Source: Grimontia kaedaensis | GTDB lineage: Bacteria; Pseudomonadota; Gammaproteobacteria; Enterobacterales; Vibrionaceae | Reading direction: 5' to 3' | NCBI RefSeq assembly: GCF_023746615.1 | Contig: NZ_CP082275.1 | Span: 1,922,001 to 1,986,000 of the forward strand | Length of the DNA stretch: 64,000 nt | In this document: positions 58,230 to 64,000 of the stretch, one piece after another | Layout of the letters: each line of letters starts with the position of its first letter | How positions within the stretch are numbered: position 1 is the first letter of the stretch | Position numbers and translations under genes: made by a program | The notes under the pieces: model-generated | Seen by the model: the letters and a program-made list of their open reading frames with translations, nothing else | Databases searched by the model: none | Told to the model about the DNA's origin: nothing

Positions 58230-58624
58230 CAGTGCACCTCCAGCGGATAGGCGTGCCAGGGCAGTTGGAAATGCGGGCCATCGGGGAAGCGGACCCAATC
58301 GCCGCCCCACTCCAGTGGGATGCCCAGCTCATTGGCGGCGGTTTTCATGGCGTCAGCGATACGGTGATAGAGCGGCCAGTCCCAGCGGAGCTCATCCCCC
58401 ACCCATGCCCCCAAATCCACGGCATGACCCGTGAGGTGACGGCTTCGCAGGGTCTGTGAGGCCCCTTGCTGGACCAATTGACGTTGACGGCGGGTTGAGC
58501 GCAGCCCTTCCAGCACGGTGAAATCGATATCACTGAGGGTTATCGCGTGTTTGACTATCTGAACAAGATGAGGGTGCAGCCCTTCGAGGCGGTGACGTGA
58601 GCGGCTGCCCAACCGAAAGCTCAT
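58229..58624 (-). CDS. Endolysin, M15/VanY-type peptidase
   Basis: 131 residues. TVLEGLRSTRRQRQLVQQGA, SRHLTGHAVDLGAW with the zinc His and Asp, LEWGGDW and FPDGPHFQL with the final zinc His: the M15 L-Ala-D-Glu (or D-Ala-D-Ala) peptidase pattern. Cleaves peptidoglycan cross-bridges at lysis. No signal peptide, so it needs a holin. A hairpin lies just before its start. Confidence 0.92.
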   Translation of the reverse strand: MSFRLGSRSRHRLEGLHPHLVQIVKHAITLSDIDFTVLEGLRSTRRQRQLVQQGASQTLRSRHLTGHAVDLGAWVGDELRWDWPLYHRIADAMKTAANELGIPLEWGGDWVRFPDGPHFQLPWHAYPLEVH

Positions 58625-58630
58625 GATTAT

Positions 58631-58660
58631 TAGGCCCTATTCATTGAACTATAGGGCCTA
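58631..58660. promoter_or_regulatory. Perfect 10-bp inverted repeat before the endolysin gene
   Basis: TAGGCCCTAT / ATAGGGCCTA with a 10-nt spacer, ending six bases upstream of the endolysin ATG. The only Shine-Dalgarno-like sequence (AGGG) is in the 3' arm, so the hairpin could sequester it. Confidence 0.55.
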
Positions 58661-58687
58661 GATTGGGCGGTTTACTGATTTGTGTTC

Positions 58688-58703
58688 AGGTGAAATGCTA
58701 CAG
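58688..58703. repeat. Moron boundary motif, copy 3 (degenerate)
   Basis: AGGTGAAATGCTACAG, 10 bases past the stop of the membrane moron at 58,714; compare 29,699 and 39,597. Confidence 0.4.
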
Positions 58704-58713
58704 TTTTTGAGCG

Positions 58714-59151
58714 CTATTTAGCGGTTAATTGCGGGGACATGTGATAATCGTAAACACACCTTGCTGCCAAGAAGTAAATCGCGAGGAACGTCAATCCAAA
58801 ACTGCCAGCTGTCCCCGTTGAATAGTACGAATAACCCATGTCAATGGCATGAAGAAAGAACAGTGCCGCGGCAGCCCAAAGCCTTTTTTTGATGAGGAAG
58901 ACCCCCAATACAACCTTCACTAGGTTGACCGCATGAATGATGATGTCAATGCCCTGTAAACCTTGCGGTGCCTCAAGCCTGTCCACGGCCGCCGGAAACA
59001 GAAAAAGCATGCCTGAAGCAAAAACCGAGCTGACAATACAAAGCCAACCCACAATCGTTGGGACTTTGTTCCAGAAAGAATTTGGTTTTTCGGCTGATGG
59101 GATATTTGGTGGCATATTCACAGGCTTACTCCTTGAAGCATTAATCATCAT
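58714..59151 (-). CDS. Polytopic membrane moron protein
   Basis: 145 residues: Pro-rich N-terminus, then about four membrane helices (VGWLCIVSSVFASGMLF, IIIHAVNLVKVVLGVFLI, WAAAALFFLHAIDMGY, FGLTFLAIYFLAARCVY). No family recognised. Lies between Mor and the lysis genes. Confidence 0.6.
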   Translation of the reverse strand: MMINASRSKPVNMPPNIPSAEKPNSFWNKVPTIVGWLCIVSSVFASGMLFLFPAAVDRLEAPQGLQGIDIIIHAVNLVKVVLGVFLIKKRLWAAAALFFLHAIDMGYSYYSTGTAGSFGLTFLAIYFLAARCVYDYHMSPQLTAK

Positions 59152-59203
59152 AGTAATACCCTATCTCCTAAAGACTAATCTGCCAAACACCCTGTAAAGA
59201 AAA

Positions 59204-59542
59204 TTAGCCCCTCACAATATTCATCACATGCCGCCGGGATATCCCGTACTCCCTCGCGAGGATATCGGCCCGGTTCCCCTCCCCCGGTGGCATGCTGTGG
59301 TAGGCATCGCGGATAAGCGCATCCCGGACATGGCGGTAAAGCACCTTGCTCGGCACATCAAACGTGTCCCCGCCGTAGTAATAACTGAGCTTTTCCGCCG
59401 TCTCCCGCCCCAGTATCAGCACCAGAGGATGGTCGGGTTTCAGCATCTGGGGCACGTACACCCTCGCCCCGCCCATGGCCTGCCCCAGTCTTACCGCAGC
59501 GGCGGCCCCAATCACTTCCGCAATTTCATGTAACACACTCAT
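59204..59542 (-). CDS. Mor-type transcriptional activator
   Basis: 112 residues, Mor family of Mu: LHEIAEVIGAAAAVRLGQAMGGARVYVP (dimerisation half), IRDAYHS...NRADILAREYGISRRHVMNIV (helix-turn-helix). Mor activates the middle promoter in Mu; here it stands just upstream of lysis and head genes, so it probably activates late transcription. Confidence 0.88.
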   Translation of the reverse strand: MSVLHEIAEVIGAAAAVRLGQAMGGARVYVPQMLKPDHPLVLILGRETAEKLSYYYGGDTFDVPSKVLYRHVRDALIRDAYHSMPPGEGNRADILAREYGISRRHVMNIVRG

Positions 59543-59571
59543 GGAACGATCCTTTTTGTTACGTTATTCGG

Positions 59572-59922
59572 TCACTTAACGCGACTTAACGACGGTGCTC
59601 GCGTATCGGATAATCGCTTATAAATCTGCAAGATAGCGTCGATAGCCTCACCAGATTGGATCAACCGACGATCACATCGGTATACCGTCCAACCCCGTTT
59701 CATCGCCTCGGAATATTTGGTCATGTCCTGCTCAAAGCCCTTGCCGCGGGTATGCCTTCCCCCCGTCCATCCCCCGCCTTCGACTTCCACCGCCAACCCC
59801 AAGGCAGGCCAGGCGAAATCAAACCGCCAGCGACGGGTCGGGTGAAAGCGGTATTCACGCTCTGGCTCTGGCAGCCCAAGGGCAGTCAGTTGGAAAGCCA
59901 GCTCAGCTTCAAGGGCGCTCAT
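59572..59922 (-). CDS. Vsr/DUF559-like PD-(D/E)xK endonuclease
   Basis: 116 residues from the ATG at 59,922 (GAGG upstream; an ATG two codons earlier is poorer). YRFHPTRRWRFDFAWPALGLAVEVEGG is the Asp...Glu-x-Glu core; DMTKYSEAMKRGWTVYRCD completes the Vsr-like fold. Its place after replication gene P suggests a Holliday-junction or recombination endonuclease analogous to NinG/RusA. Confidence 0.8.
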   Translation of the reverse strand: MSALEAELAFQLTALGLPEPEREYRFHPTRRWRFDFAWPALGLAVEVEGGGWTGGRHTRGKGFEQDMTKYSEAMKRGWTVYRCDRRLIQSGEAIDAILQIYKRLSDTRAPSLSRVK

Positions 59923-60604
59923 GGTCATCCTCTTTTTTCGGCAGCCCCAGTTTTTTGCGAAGCTCAGCCACAGCAGACACTCCGGCTTCTGTGCCCATCG
60001 GTTTGCTCACCGAGGCCGGCGGCAAAGCCTTGGGGAGCTCGAATGACAAGTCCTCTCCCCTGAGCACACGCTGATAGACCTTCATGTAGGTCGATTGAAA
60101 CTTGGGGTACATCTCAGCTTCAGGTTTTGAGCGAAGATCAAATACGCCTGTGTCCCGGGTGGCGACAAAAATCGCAGGGTGCGTCCACTTTGCTTCGCTG
60201 ATGGAGTGAGCCTTTCTGCACGCTTCGAGATAGGCATCCCTCACGGACGGCAACCCCAAATCTTCAAGTGTTGGCTGACACCATTGAATGAACATTCCAA
60301 CACTTGGAAAGTACGCATGGTTTTGGCACCGCGCGACTTTGAGTCCATATCGAATCTGGTCTTCCCGATAAAGTTCATTTTCGATAAATGCCTTTGACCA
60401 GGTTTTCTTGGCCAGCTGTTCGTCCATGTCTGTCGGTAGCGCTGAACGCCAAGCAGGAAAAATGCTTTTCAGTTCGGCAAACAGGTAATTCACTATCCTC
60501 GCTGCCAGCGCATCTAACTCGGCATTGGAAGGGCCTTTTTGAGTCCCGTGTGGAGGCTCGTTGCCAATGGCATTCTTGAGCAGTTGCTGTGTCGATTTCA
60601 TCAC
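59909..60604 (-). CDS. Replication protein P (lambda P family)
   Basis: 231 residues. MKSTQQLLKNAIG, NYLFAELKSIFPAW, FIENELYREDQIRYGL and YFPSVGMFIQWCQP are hallmarks of lambda P-like helicase loaders, which deliver host DnaB to the O-bound origin. Confidence 0.9.
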   Translation of the reverse strand: MMKSTQQLLKNAIGNEPPHGTQKGPSNAELDALAARIVNYLFAELKSIFPAWRSALPTDMDEQLAKKTWSKAFIENELYREDQIRYGLKVARCQNHAYFPSVGMFIQWCQPTLEDLGLPSVRDAYLEACRKAHSISEAKWTHPAIFVATRDTGVFDLRSKPEAEMYPKFQSTYMKVYQRVLRGEDLSFELPKALPPASVSKPMGTEAGVSAVAELRKKLGLPKKEDDHERP

Positions 60605-60611
60605 TCACCTC

Positions 60612-61469
60612 CTACCAGCCGAGGTTTTGCGCCCAGCTGATATCGTCGTCGTAAAGCAATCCATCGGTGGTTTTGGTGTTTCGGGGTAACGGCGTGAGCC
60701 AATGCCGCTGCCGAATGAACTTGGTGATACCTGGAATGTATTTCCCGTAGCCATCAGTTCGCCAGTCCTTGTCTGATGCTGACGCTTCGGTGAGCCACGC
60801 CAAGGCTTTCTGGGCATCAAGCTCCGTGAGGTTTTCTGATTTCCAAGCTTTCCACGCATAGGTGTCGGTGCCTCCCTTTCGGTGGGCAGGATACTTATCG
60901 AAGAAACTTCGAAAGGCGGGAGGTTTTTGTGTCACGCGCGCAGGCGCGTTTTTACTGTCTTTTGTAATAGTGTTTTTTGTAATAGTGTCTTGTCTATTGT
61001 GGGAGTCAAAACTGACTTTTTCAGGAGTCAGAACTGACTTTTTTGAGAGTCGGTTTTGACTTTTTGACGAGTCAGAACTGACTCTTTTCAAAGGAGTCAG
61101 TTTTGACTCTTTTACGAGTCGATTCTGACTTTTTTCCTTTTCAGACTGTCCGACCCAATCCCATTCATCCGTATCTGGATTGATGCCAATTTTACGGCCC
61201 TTGGTAATCAAGATTTTTCGCCTAACCAGCTCCATTTTTACTTTGCTGATGTTGGTAATATCTATGCCTGTCAGCTCAGCCAGTTGGTCACGACAAATCC
61301 AGTCCATGGCTTTATTGAACCCATAGGTTTTCATCATGACGGCATGGACCAGCCGGCTTTCGCGGTTGGACAAATGCACGCGGCACAATGCCAACCCCAA
61401 TTGATTCGCCACCCGGTAAAACCCGTCATCCGGGCTGGCAGTGCGGTGAAAAGCGACGACCTCAGCCAT
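60612..61469 (-). CDS. Replication initiator O with internal origin
   Basis: 285 residues. N-terminal winged helix of the phage O family: DGFYRVANQLGLALCRVHLSNRESRLVHAVMMKTYGFNK, CRDQLAELTGIDITNISKVK, LVRRKILI. The middle (about 110-160) has a repeating peptide (SQNRLVKESKLTPLKR...SQNRLSKKSVLTPEK) encoded by DNA iterons. The C-terminal part (FFDKYPAHRKGGTDTYAWKAWK) binds partner proteins in related phages. O binds its own gene's iterons to start replication. Confidence 0.9.
   Translation of the reverse strand: MAEVVAFHRTASPDDGFYRVANQLGLALCRVHLSNRESRLVHAVMMKTYGFNKAMDWICRDQLAELTGIDITNISKVKMELVRRKILITKGRKIGINPDTDEWDWVGQSEKEKSQNRLVKESKLTPLKRVSSDSSKSQNRLSKKSVLTPEKVSFDSHNRQDTITKNTITKDSKNAPARVTQKPPAFRSFFDKYPAHRKGGTDTYAWKAWKSENLTELDAQKALAWLTEASASDKDWRTDGYGKYIPGITKFIRQRHWLTPLPRNTKTTDGLLYDDDISWAQNLGW
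61003..61136. other. Phage replication origin with six iterons
   Basis: Six iterons GAGTCRRAAYTGACTYTTTT begin at 61,003, 61,025, 61,047, 61,069, 61,094 and 61,116, i.e. mostly 22 bases apart (two helical turns). Each is a small inverted repeat (AGTC...GACT). An AT-rich stretch with two TTTTGTAATAGTG repeats (60,958-60,995) flanks them, a likely DNA unwinding element. As in lambda, the origin is inside gene O. Confidence 0.85.
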
Positions 61470-61908
61470 GGGACACTCTCCTCAGTGGCTCCACCACAAT
61501 CGCTTTGCGCAAGGTTTCCAAGGCTTTGATGGCCTCATCCACTTCCTGCTGGCACTTCTCGCGCTCACGCAGGGAAAACACCCCGTCTTCCAGCGCATCC
61601 TGGATCACTTTCACAACATCACCGTGCTCGGCCGTGGCTTTCAGGACAGACTCCAACAAGGAACCGGTGCGTTGGTCTTCGGCTTTGTGCAGATCGAGCT
61701 CCGTGGTCATCGCTTCAAGGATGCGGTAGTTACCGGTGATGAGCTGGACAGCCAGGGCTTCTCGTAATGACAGCTTGTGGGAGTCGGATTGTGGATTGGC
61801 TTTGTTGATAAGGACCTGATGAGACATACCCAGTTGCTGGGCGATGTGTCTGGCAGGGATGGGCGAATCGTGGACCGTGCTATAAACGGCCGTATCGAGA
61901 TGGTCCAT
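61462..61908 (-). CDS. Phage CII-type regulatory protein (186 family)
   Basis: 148 residues of the phage regulatory CII family: DHLDTAVYSTVHDSPIPARHIAQQLGMSHQVLINKANP (helix-turn-helix) and LSLREALAVQLITGNYRILEAM. Probably activates establishment of lysogeny. Overlaps O by eight bases. Confidence 0.85.
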   Translation of the reverse strand: MDHLDTAVYSTVHDSPIPARHIAQQLGMSHQVLINKANPQSDSHKLSLREALAVQLITGNYRILEAMTTELDLHKAEDQRTGSLLESVLKATAEHGDVVKVIQDALEDGVFSLREREKCQQEVDEAIKALETLRKAIVVEPLRRVSHG

Positions 61909-61927
61909 AGGTTTATCCCTTCTTCGG

Positions 61928-62137
61928 TTAAACGTTCACAGCGGGCTCAGGGTGCAGTACCTTTTTGTAGAGCGTGGGGTCATAGACGAGCGCGCCTTGG
62001 GTGAGGTATTCGAGTCGCAGGGCTTGTTTTTCGGGAATGATATCGCCCCAACGGGAGACGGCCGCCTGGCTGATCCTGAGTGTGTCTGCAATCAGGCGCT
62101 GACGACCGAAGTGGTTGATGACATCTTGCTTGAGCAT
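61928..62137 (-). CDS. Cro-like repressor (YdaS/Cro family)
   Basis: 69 residues. VINHFGRQRLIADTLRISQAAVSRWGDIIPEKQALRLEYLT is the helix-turn-helix domain of P22/HK620-type Cro. GGAGG precedes the ATG. First gene of the leftward early operon, divergent from CI. Confidence 0.88.
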   Translation of the reverse strand: MLKQDVINHFGRQRLIADTLRISQAAVSRWGDIIPEKQALRLEYLTQGALVYDPTLYKKVLHPEPAVNV

Positions 62138-62147
62138 AACCGCCTCC

Positions 62148-62253
62148 AGTTATGGATTAACGAGGATTTGGTTATTAAATTTAACCACGATAAACGGTAT
62201 GTCAACCCGAATAAAGGTTGAATTAACTTAACTTTGGTTATAAGTTTAACCAT
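62148..62253. promoter_or_regulatory. CI/Cro operator and divergent promoters
   Basis: Operator-like sites of the form GGTTA-N6/7-TAACC: 62,170-62,186 (GGTTATTAAATTTAACC), 62,236-62,251 (GGTTATAAGTTTAACC), with weaker copies at 62,216-62,232 and 62,148-62,161. The leftward promoter (cro) has TTGACA at 62,205-62,200 with a TTAAAT or TAAATT -10 inside the first operator. The rightward promoter (cI) has TTGAAT at 62,218 and TATAAG at 62,240; its start point would fall on or next to the cI ATG. Confidence 0.8.
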
Positions 62254-62949
62254 ATGAGTACGTTAGCGAACAAAATTAAAGAAAGAATGCATGCCTTGGA
62301 CATCAACCAACGGGAGTTGTCCGAGCGGATAGGTATTTCCCAGGTAGCCGTGCACAAACTGGTGAGCGGGAAAACCAAGCAGACATCAAAGATCAACGAA
62401 CTGGCCACTGCGCTGGAGTGTGACCCTGCCTGGCTTGGCAACAATGACGACGTCGGGGACATGGGAGAGGCACAATGGCGGGGTGTCGAAACCTGGGACA
62501 GCCACACGCCATTGTCAGACGAAGAGATCGAACTGCCCTTCTATACCAGTATCGAGCTCAGTGCAGGCAGCGGCAGCTTTACGGATACAGAGAACACAGG
62601 CCCCAAGCTGCGCTTTTCAAAGGCCACGTTGAGAAGGCTTGGGATAGAAAAAGCGAACGCGGTGTGTGTCAATGTATCCGGTAACAGCATGGAGCCTGTG
62701 CTGCCGGATAAAGCCACTGTCGGGATTGATACCGGCGACAAGACCCGCATTGTGGATGGCGCTATCTATGCCATCAACCATGGCGGATTGCTGCGCGTGA
62801 AAGTCCTGCAAAACCTGCCGGGGGGCGGTATTCGCCTGAAGAGCTATAACAGTGACGACTACCCAGCCGAAGACTACAGCGCGGCGGAAAAACAGGACAT
62901 TGAGATCATTGGCCGTGTTTTCTGGTACTCGGTATTGCTGCCACGGTAA
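62254..62949 (+). CDS. CI repressor, S24 (LexA-like) self-cleaving type
   Basis: 231 residues. N-terminal helix-turn-helix (LANKIKERMHALDINQRELSERIGISQVAVHKLVSGKT), linker with a possible Ala-Gly type cleavage region (ELSAGSGSFTD), S24 peptidase domain with Ser in VSGNSMEPVL (about 145) and Lys in LLRVKVLQ (about 182). RecA-stimulated self-cleavage at DNA damage is expected. No ribosome binding site; probably leaderless mRNA. Maintains lysogeny and is the likely target of the antirepressor at 44,082. Confidence 0.92.
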   Translation: MSTLANKIKERMHALDINQRELSERIGISQVAVHKLVSGKTKQTSKINELATALECDPAWLGNNDDVGDMGEAQWRGVETWDSHTPLSDEEIELPFYTSIELSAGSGSFTDTENTGPKLRFSKATLRRLGIEKANAVCVNVSGNSMEPVLPDKATVGIDTGDKTRIVDGAIYAINHGGLLRVKVLQNLPGGGIRLKSYNSDDYPAEDYSAAEKQDIEIIGRVFWYSVLLPR

Positions 62950-62963
62950 CGCCCTGTCTCAAA

Positions 62964-63068
62964 GTTAAGTATTTTAACCATAAGCCCCGGAAAAATAACC
63001 GGGGCTTTTTTTCGCCTTACTCTTCCTTAGTTATTTCTCATAACCAATACAGTTATATTTGATAACTG
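62964..63068. promoter_or_regulatory. Second operator region right of cI
   Basis: GTTAAGTATTTTAACC (62,964-62,979), AGTTATTTCTCATAACC (63,029-63,045) and CAGTTATATTTGATAACTG (63,050-63,068) resemble the CI operators and precede the rightward recombination operon. Confidence 0.55.
62982..63012 (+). terminator. Intrinsic terminator after cI
   Basis: AAGCCCCGG / CCGGGGCTT perfect 9-bp stem, 8-nt loop, followed by six T. Confidence 0.9.
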
Positions 63069-63110
63069 CAGTTAATCTTGTTGTGTGACCACGCAGAACA
63101 GGACAACACC

Positions 63111-63473
63111 ATGACTATCTCAACCTGCATTCTCCAACAGGACATCAACCGTTATCTCGCGGTTCAGACCCATCTGGACGCGCGCAGAGACGCCCTTGAC
63201 GACACGGTCGAAGAGATTACTGACACCTTACTGCAGCAGCAAACCTACCGCTGTGGAAACCAGACCTTTGATTTTGATGACGTCATGGCCAAGGCCATTG
63301 AACAAGACGCTTTCGTGACCGTCTGTACGCTCGCCCTGACCTGTCATCCCTCTGCGGCTGAACAGCTCTCCACCCTACTCAGAGATGCCGCCTACGCCAT
63401 CGCCGAAGAGATTGCCGAAACCGCATTGGCTGCACGCATTGACGCCCATCAAGATGCCATGGAGGTATTTTAA
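63111..63473 (+). CDS. Small phage protein upstream of YqaJ exonuclease
   Basis: 120 residues from the ATG at 63,111 (AGGA upstream). Helical and acidic: LQQDINRYLAVQTHLDARRDALDDTVEEI and a long Ala-rich C-terminal helix. The start resembles the 69-aa ORF at 43,876 in style (both open with a D/N-INR motif). Function unknown; first gene of the rightward recombination operon. Confidence 0.65.
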   Translation: MTISTCILQQDINRYLAVQTHLDARRDALDDTVEEITDTLLQQQTYRCGNQTFDFDDVMAKAIEQDAFVTVCTLALTCHPSAAEQLSTLLRDAAYAIAEEIAETALAARIDAHQDAMEVF

Positions 63474-64000
63474 ATGAACACGTTAGCTATCCGCCGAAAC
63501 AGCCAGCACCGCGAATACGTCGCCAATGTGCTGGCTGATACTGACCTCAGCACTATCAGTGAAGAAGCGCGCTTTCACCTTGAACGCCGTCTGGGTATTG
63601 GTGGCAGTGATGTCGCCGCCATCCTCGGCCTGAACCCCTACCGCAGCGCCTTTGATGTGTGGCAGGAGAAAACCGGACGCAAAGCGCCGGACGACCTCTC
63701 GGATAACCAGCGCGTTCACTTCGGCATTGAACTGGAAGACGTGGTGGCCAAAGAGTACGCCCACCGCACCGGCCAGAAAGTCCAGAAGCGTCGCCATCCT
63801 TTCGTGCACAAGTCGATGCCCTGGTTACGCGCCAACATTGACCGCTACATCGTAGGGGCCGACAAAGGCCTTGAATGCAAGACCGCCGACAAATGGACGG
63901 CCCGGGACCAGTGGGGCAAAGGCAATGTCTACCAAACGGCCAACGGCAGCGTCTCGCTGTTTCAGGCCGATGATGACGTCCCGGAGCCTTACATGCTGCA
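63474..64000 (+). CDS. YqaJ-family viral recombinase / exonuclease (3' end outside window)
   Basis: 175 residues visible, frame open to the window edge. LERRLGIGGSDVAAILGLNP, PYRSAFDVWQEKTGR, FGIELEDVVAKEYAHRTGQKV, and DKGLECKTADKW (the Glu-x-Lys nuclease core) then PEPYMLQ are the lambda-Exo-like YqaJ family. Works with a single-strand annealing protein (probably next) in phage recombination. GGAGG stands 8 bases before the ATG. Confidence 0.9.
   Translation, partial: MNTLAIRRNSQHREYVANVLADTDLSTISEEARFHLERRLGIGGSDVAAILGLNPYRSAFDVWQEKTGRKAPDDLSDNQRVHFGIELEDVVAKEYAHRTGQKVQKRRHPFVHKSMPWLRANIDRYIVGADKGLECKTADKWTARDQWGKGNVYQTANGSVSLFQADDDVPEPYML

Larger units (their letters stand above)
23771..64000. 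mobile_element. Mosaic P2-tail / Mu-head / lambda-replication prophage (right end outside window)
   Basis: From gpD at the left to a YqaJ exonuclease cut at the right edge the genes form an ordered temperate-phage genome: tail completion, tape measure, tube, sheath, fibres, baseplate, head, terminase, lysis, Mor activator, replication, CII/Cro/CI immunity and recombination. The tail module is P2-like and contractile; the head module is Mu-like. Late genes all run on the minus strand with overlapping stops and starts, so the structural modules look intact. No integrase or transposase is visible; it may lie beyond 64,000. A 12.7-kb accessory block splits the head module. Confidence 0.92.

Overview
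The window reads as a chromosome segment of a gamma-proteobacterium of the Vibrionaceae. This rests on the gene content and protein styles: RsmF, a CvfB-type S1 protein, an AroH-type DAHP synthase, YajQ, MaeA, SanA, a VcINDY-like transporter, a stand-alone second FabH, NagK, TapT, and two small proteins that I recognise as the mainly Vibrio DUF3802 and DUF3334 families. A Grimontia/Enterovibrio/Photobacterium-type host is plausible but not proven.

Layout. (1) 1-22,047 is ordinary host core: translation, metabolism and signalling genes, mostly single-gene units closed by clear intrinsic terminators, ending with a hybrid sensor kinase, a CheX-like protein and an unknown small protein. One oddity is an orphan, catalytically degenerate C-terminal domain of PEP synthase lying divergent to DAHP synthase. 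(2) 22,095-23,727 is the wreck of a fructose PTS locus. fruK is intact, but fruA keeps only its C-terminus, and the C-terminal ends of fruB and of its divergent regulator cra are fused back to back by a deletion. (3) From about 23.8 kb to beyond the right edge lies a prophage of at least 40 kb. It is a mosaic of P2-like tail and baseplate genes (D, X, U, tape measure, E/E' with a -1 frameshift site, FII, FI, fibres, I, J, W, V), Mu-like head genes (gp35-37, G, capsid T, protease I, F, portal gp29, terminase gp28/gp27), a lysis cassette, a Mor-type late activator, lambda/186-type replication and immunity (O with an internal iteron origin, P, CII, Cro, a LexA-like CI), and a YqaJ exonuclease cut by the window edge. 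No integrase or transposase is visible.

The most unusual part is a 12.7-kb accessory block (39.6-52.4 kb) set inside the late operon between gpF and the head protease. From left to right it holds a membrane-protein moron; two 46-aa ORFs behind a strong promoter and four operator-like inverted repeats; a two-gene STAS/GHKL-ATPase plus STAS/winged-helix system; a P22 immI-like mnt/arc/ant antirepressor locus; three AT-rich membrane-protein genes; and a run of small minus-strand gene cassettes separated by attC-type sites. That run is a cluster of attC sites lacking an integrase (CALIN) carried by a prophage. A nearly identical 113-bp repeat occurs twice in it.

How the parts work together: CI (S24 protease type) and Cro should set lysogeny around shared operators, CII and Mor should activate early and late functions, and the arc/ant locus gives a second, antirepressor-based control of CI. 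The late genes run leftward from the terminase to gpD. Accessory genes sit at least at three places in the late operon (between endolysin and Mor, between gpF and gpI, and between tail fibre and FI), three of them ending in a shared 16-bp boundary motif. All function statements are from reading the sequence and remembered family features; no database search was run.
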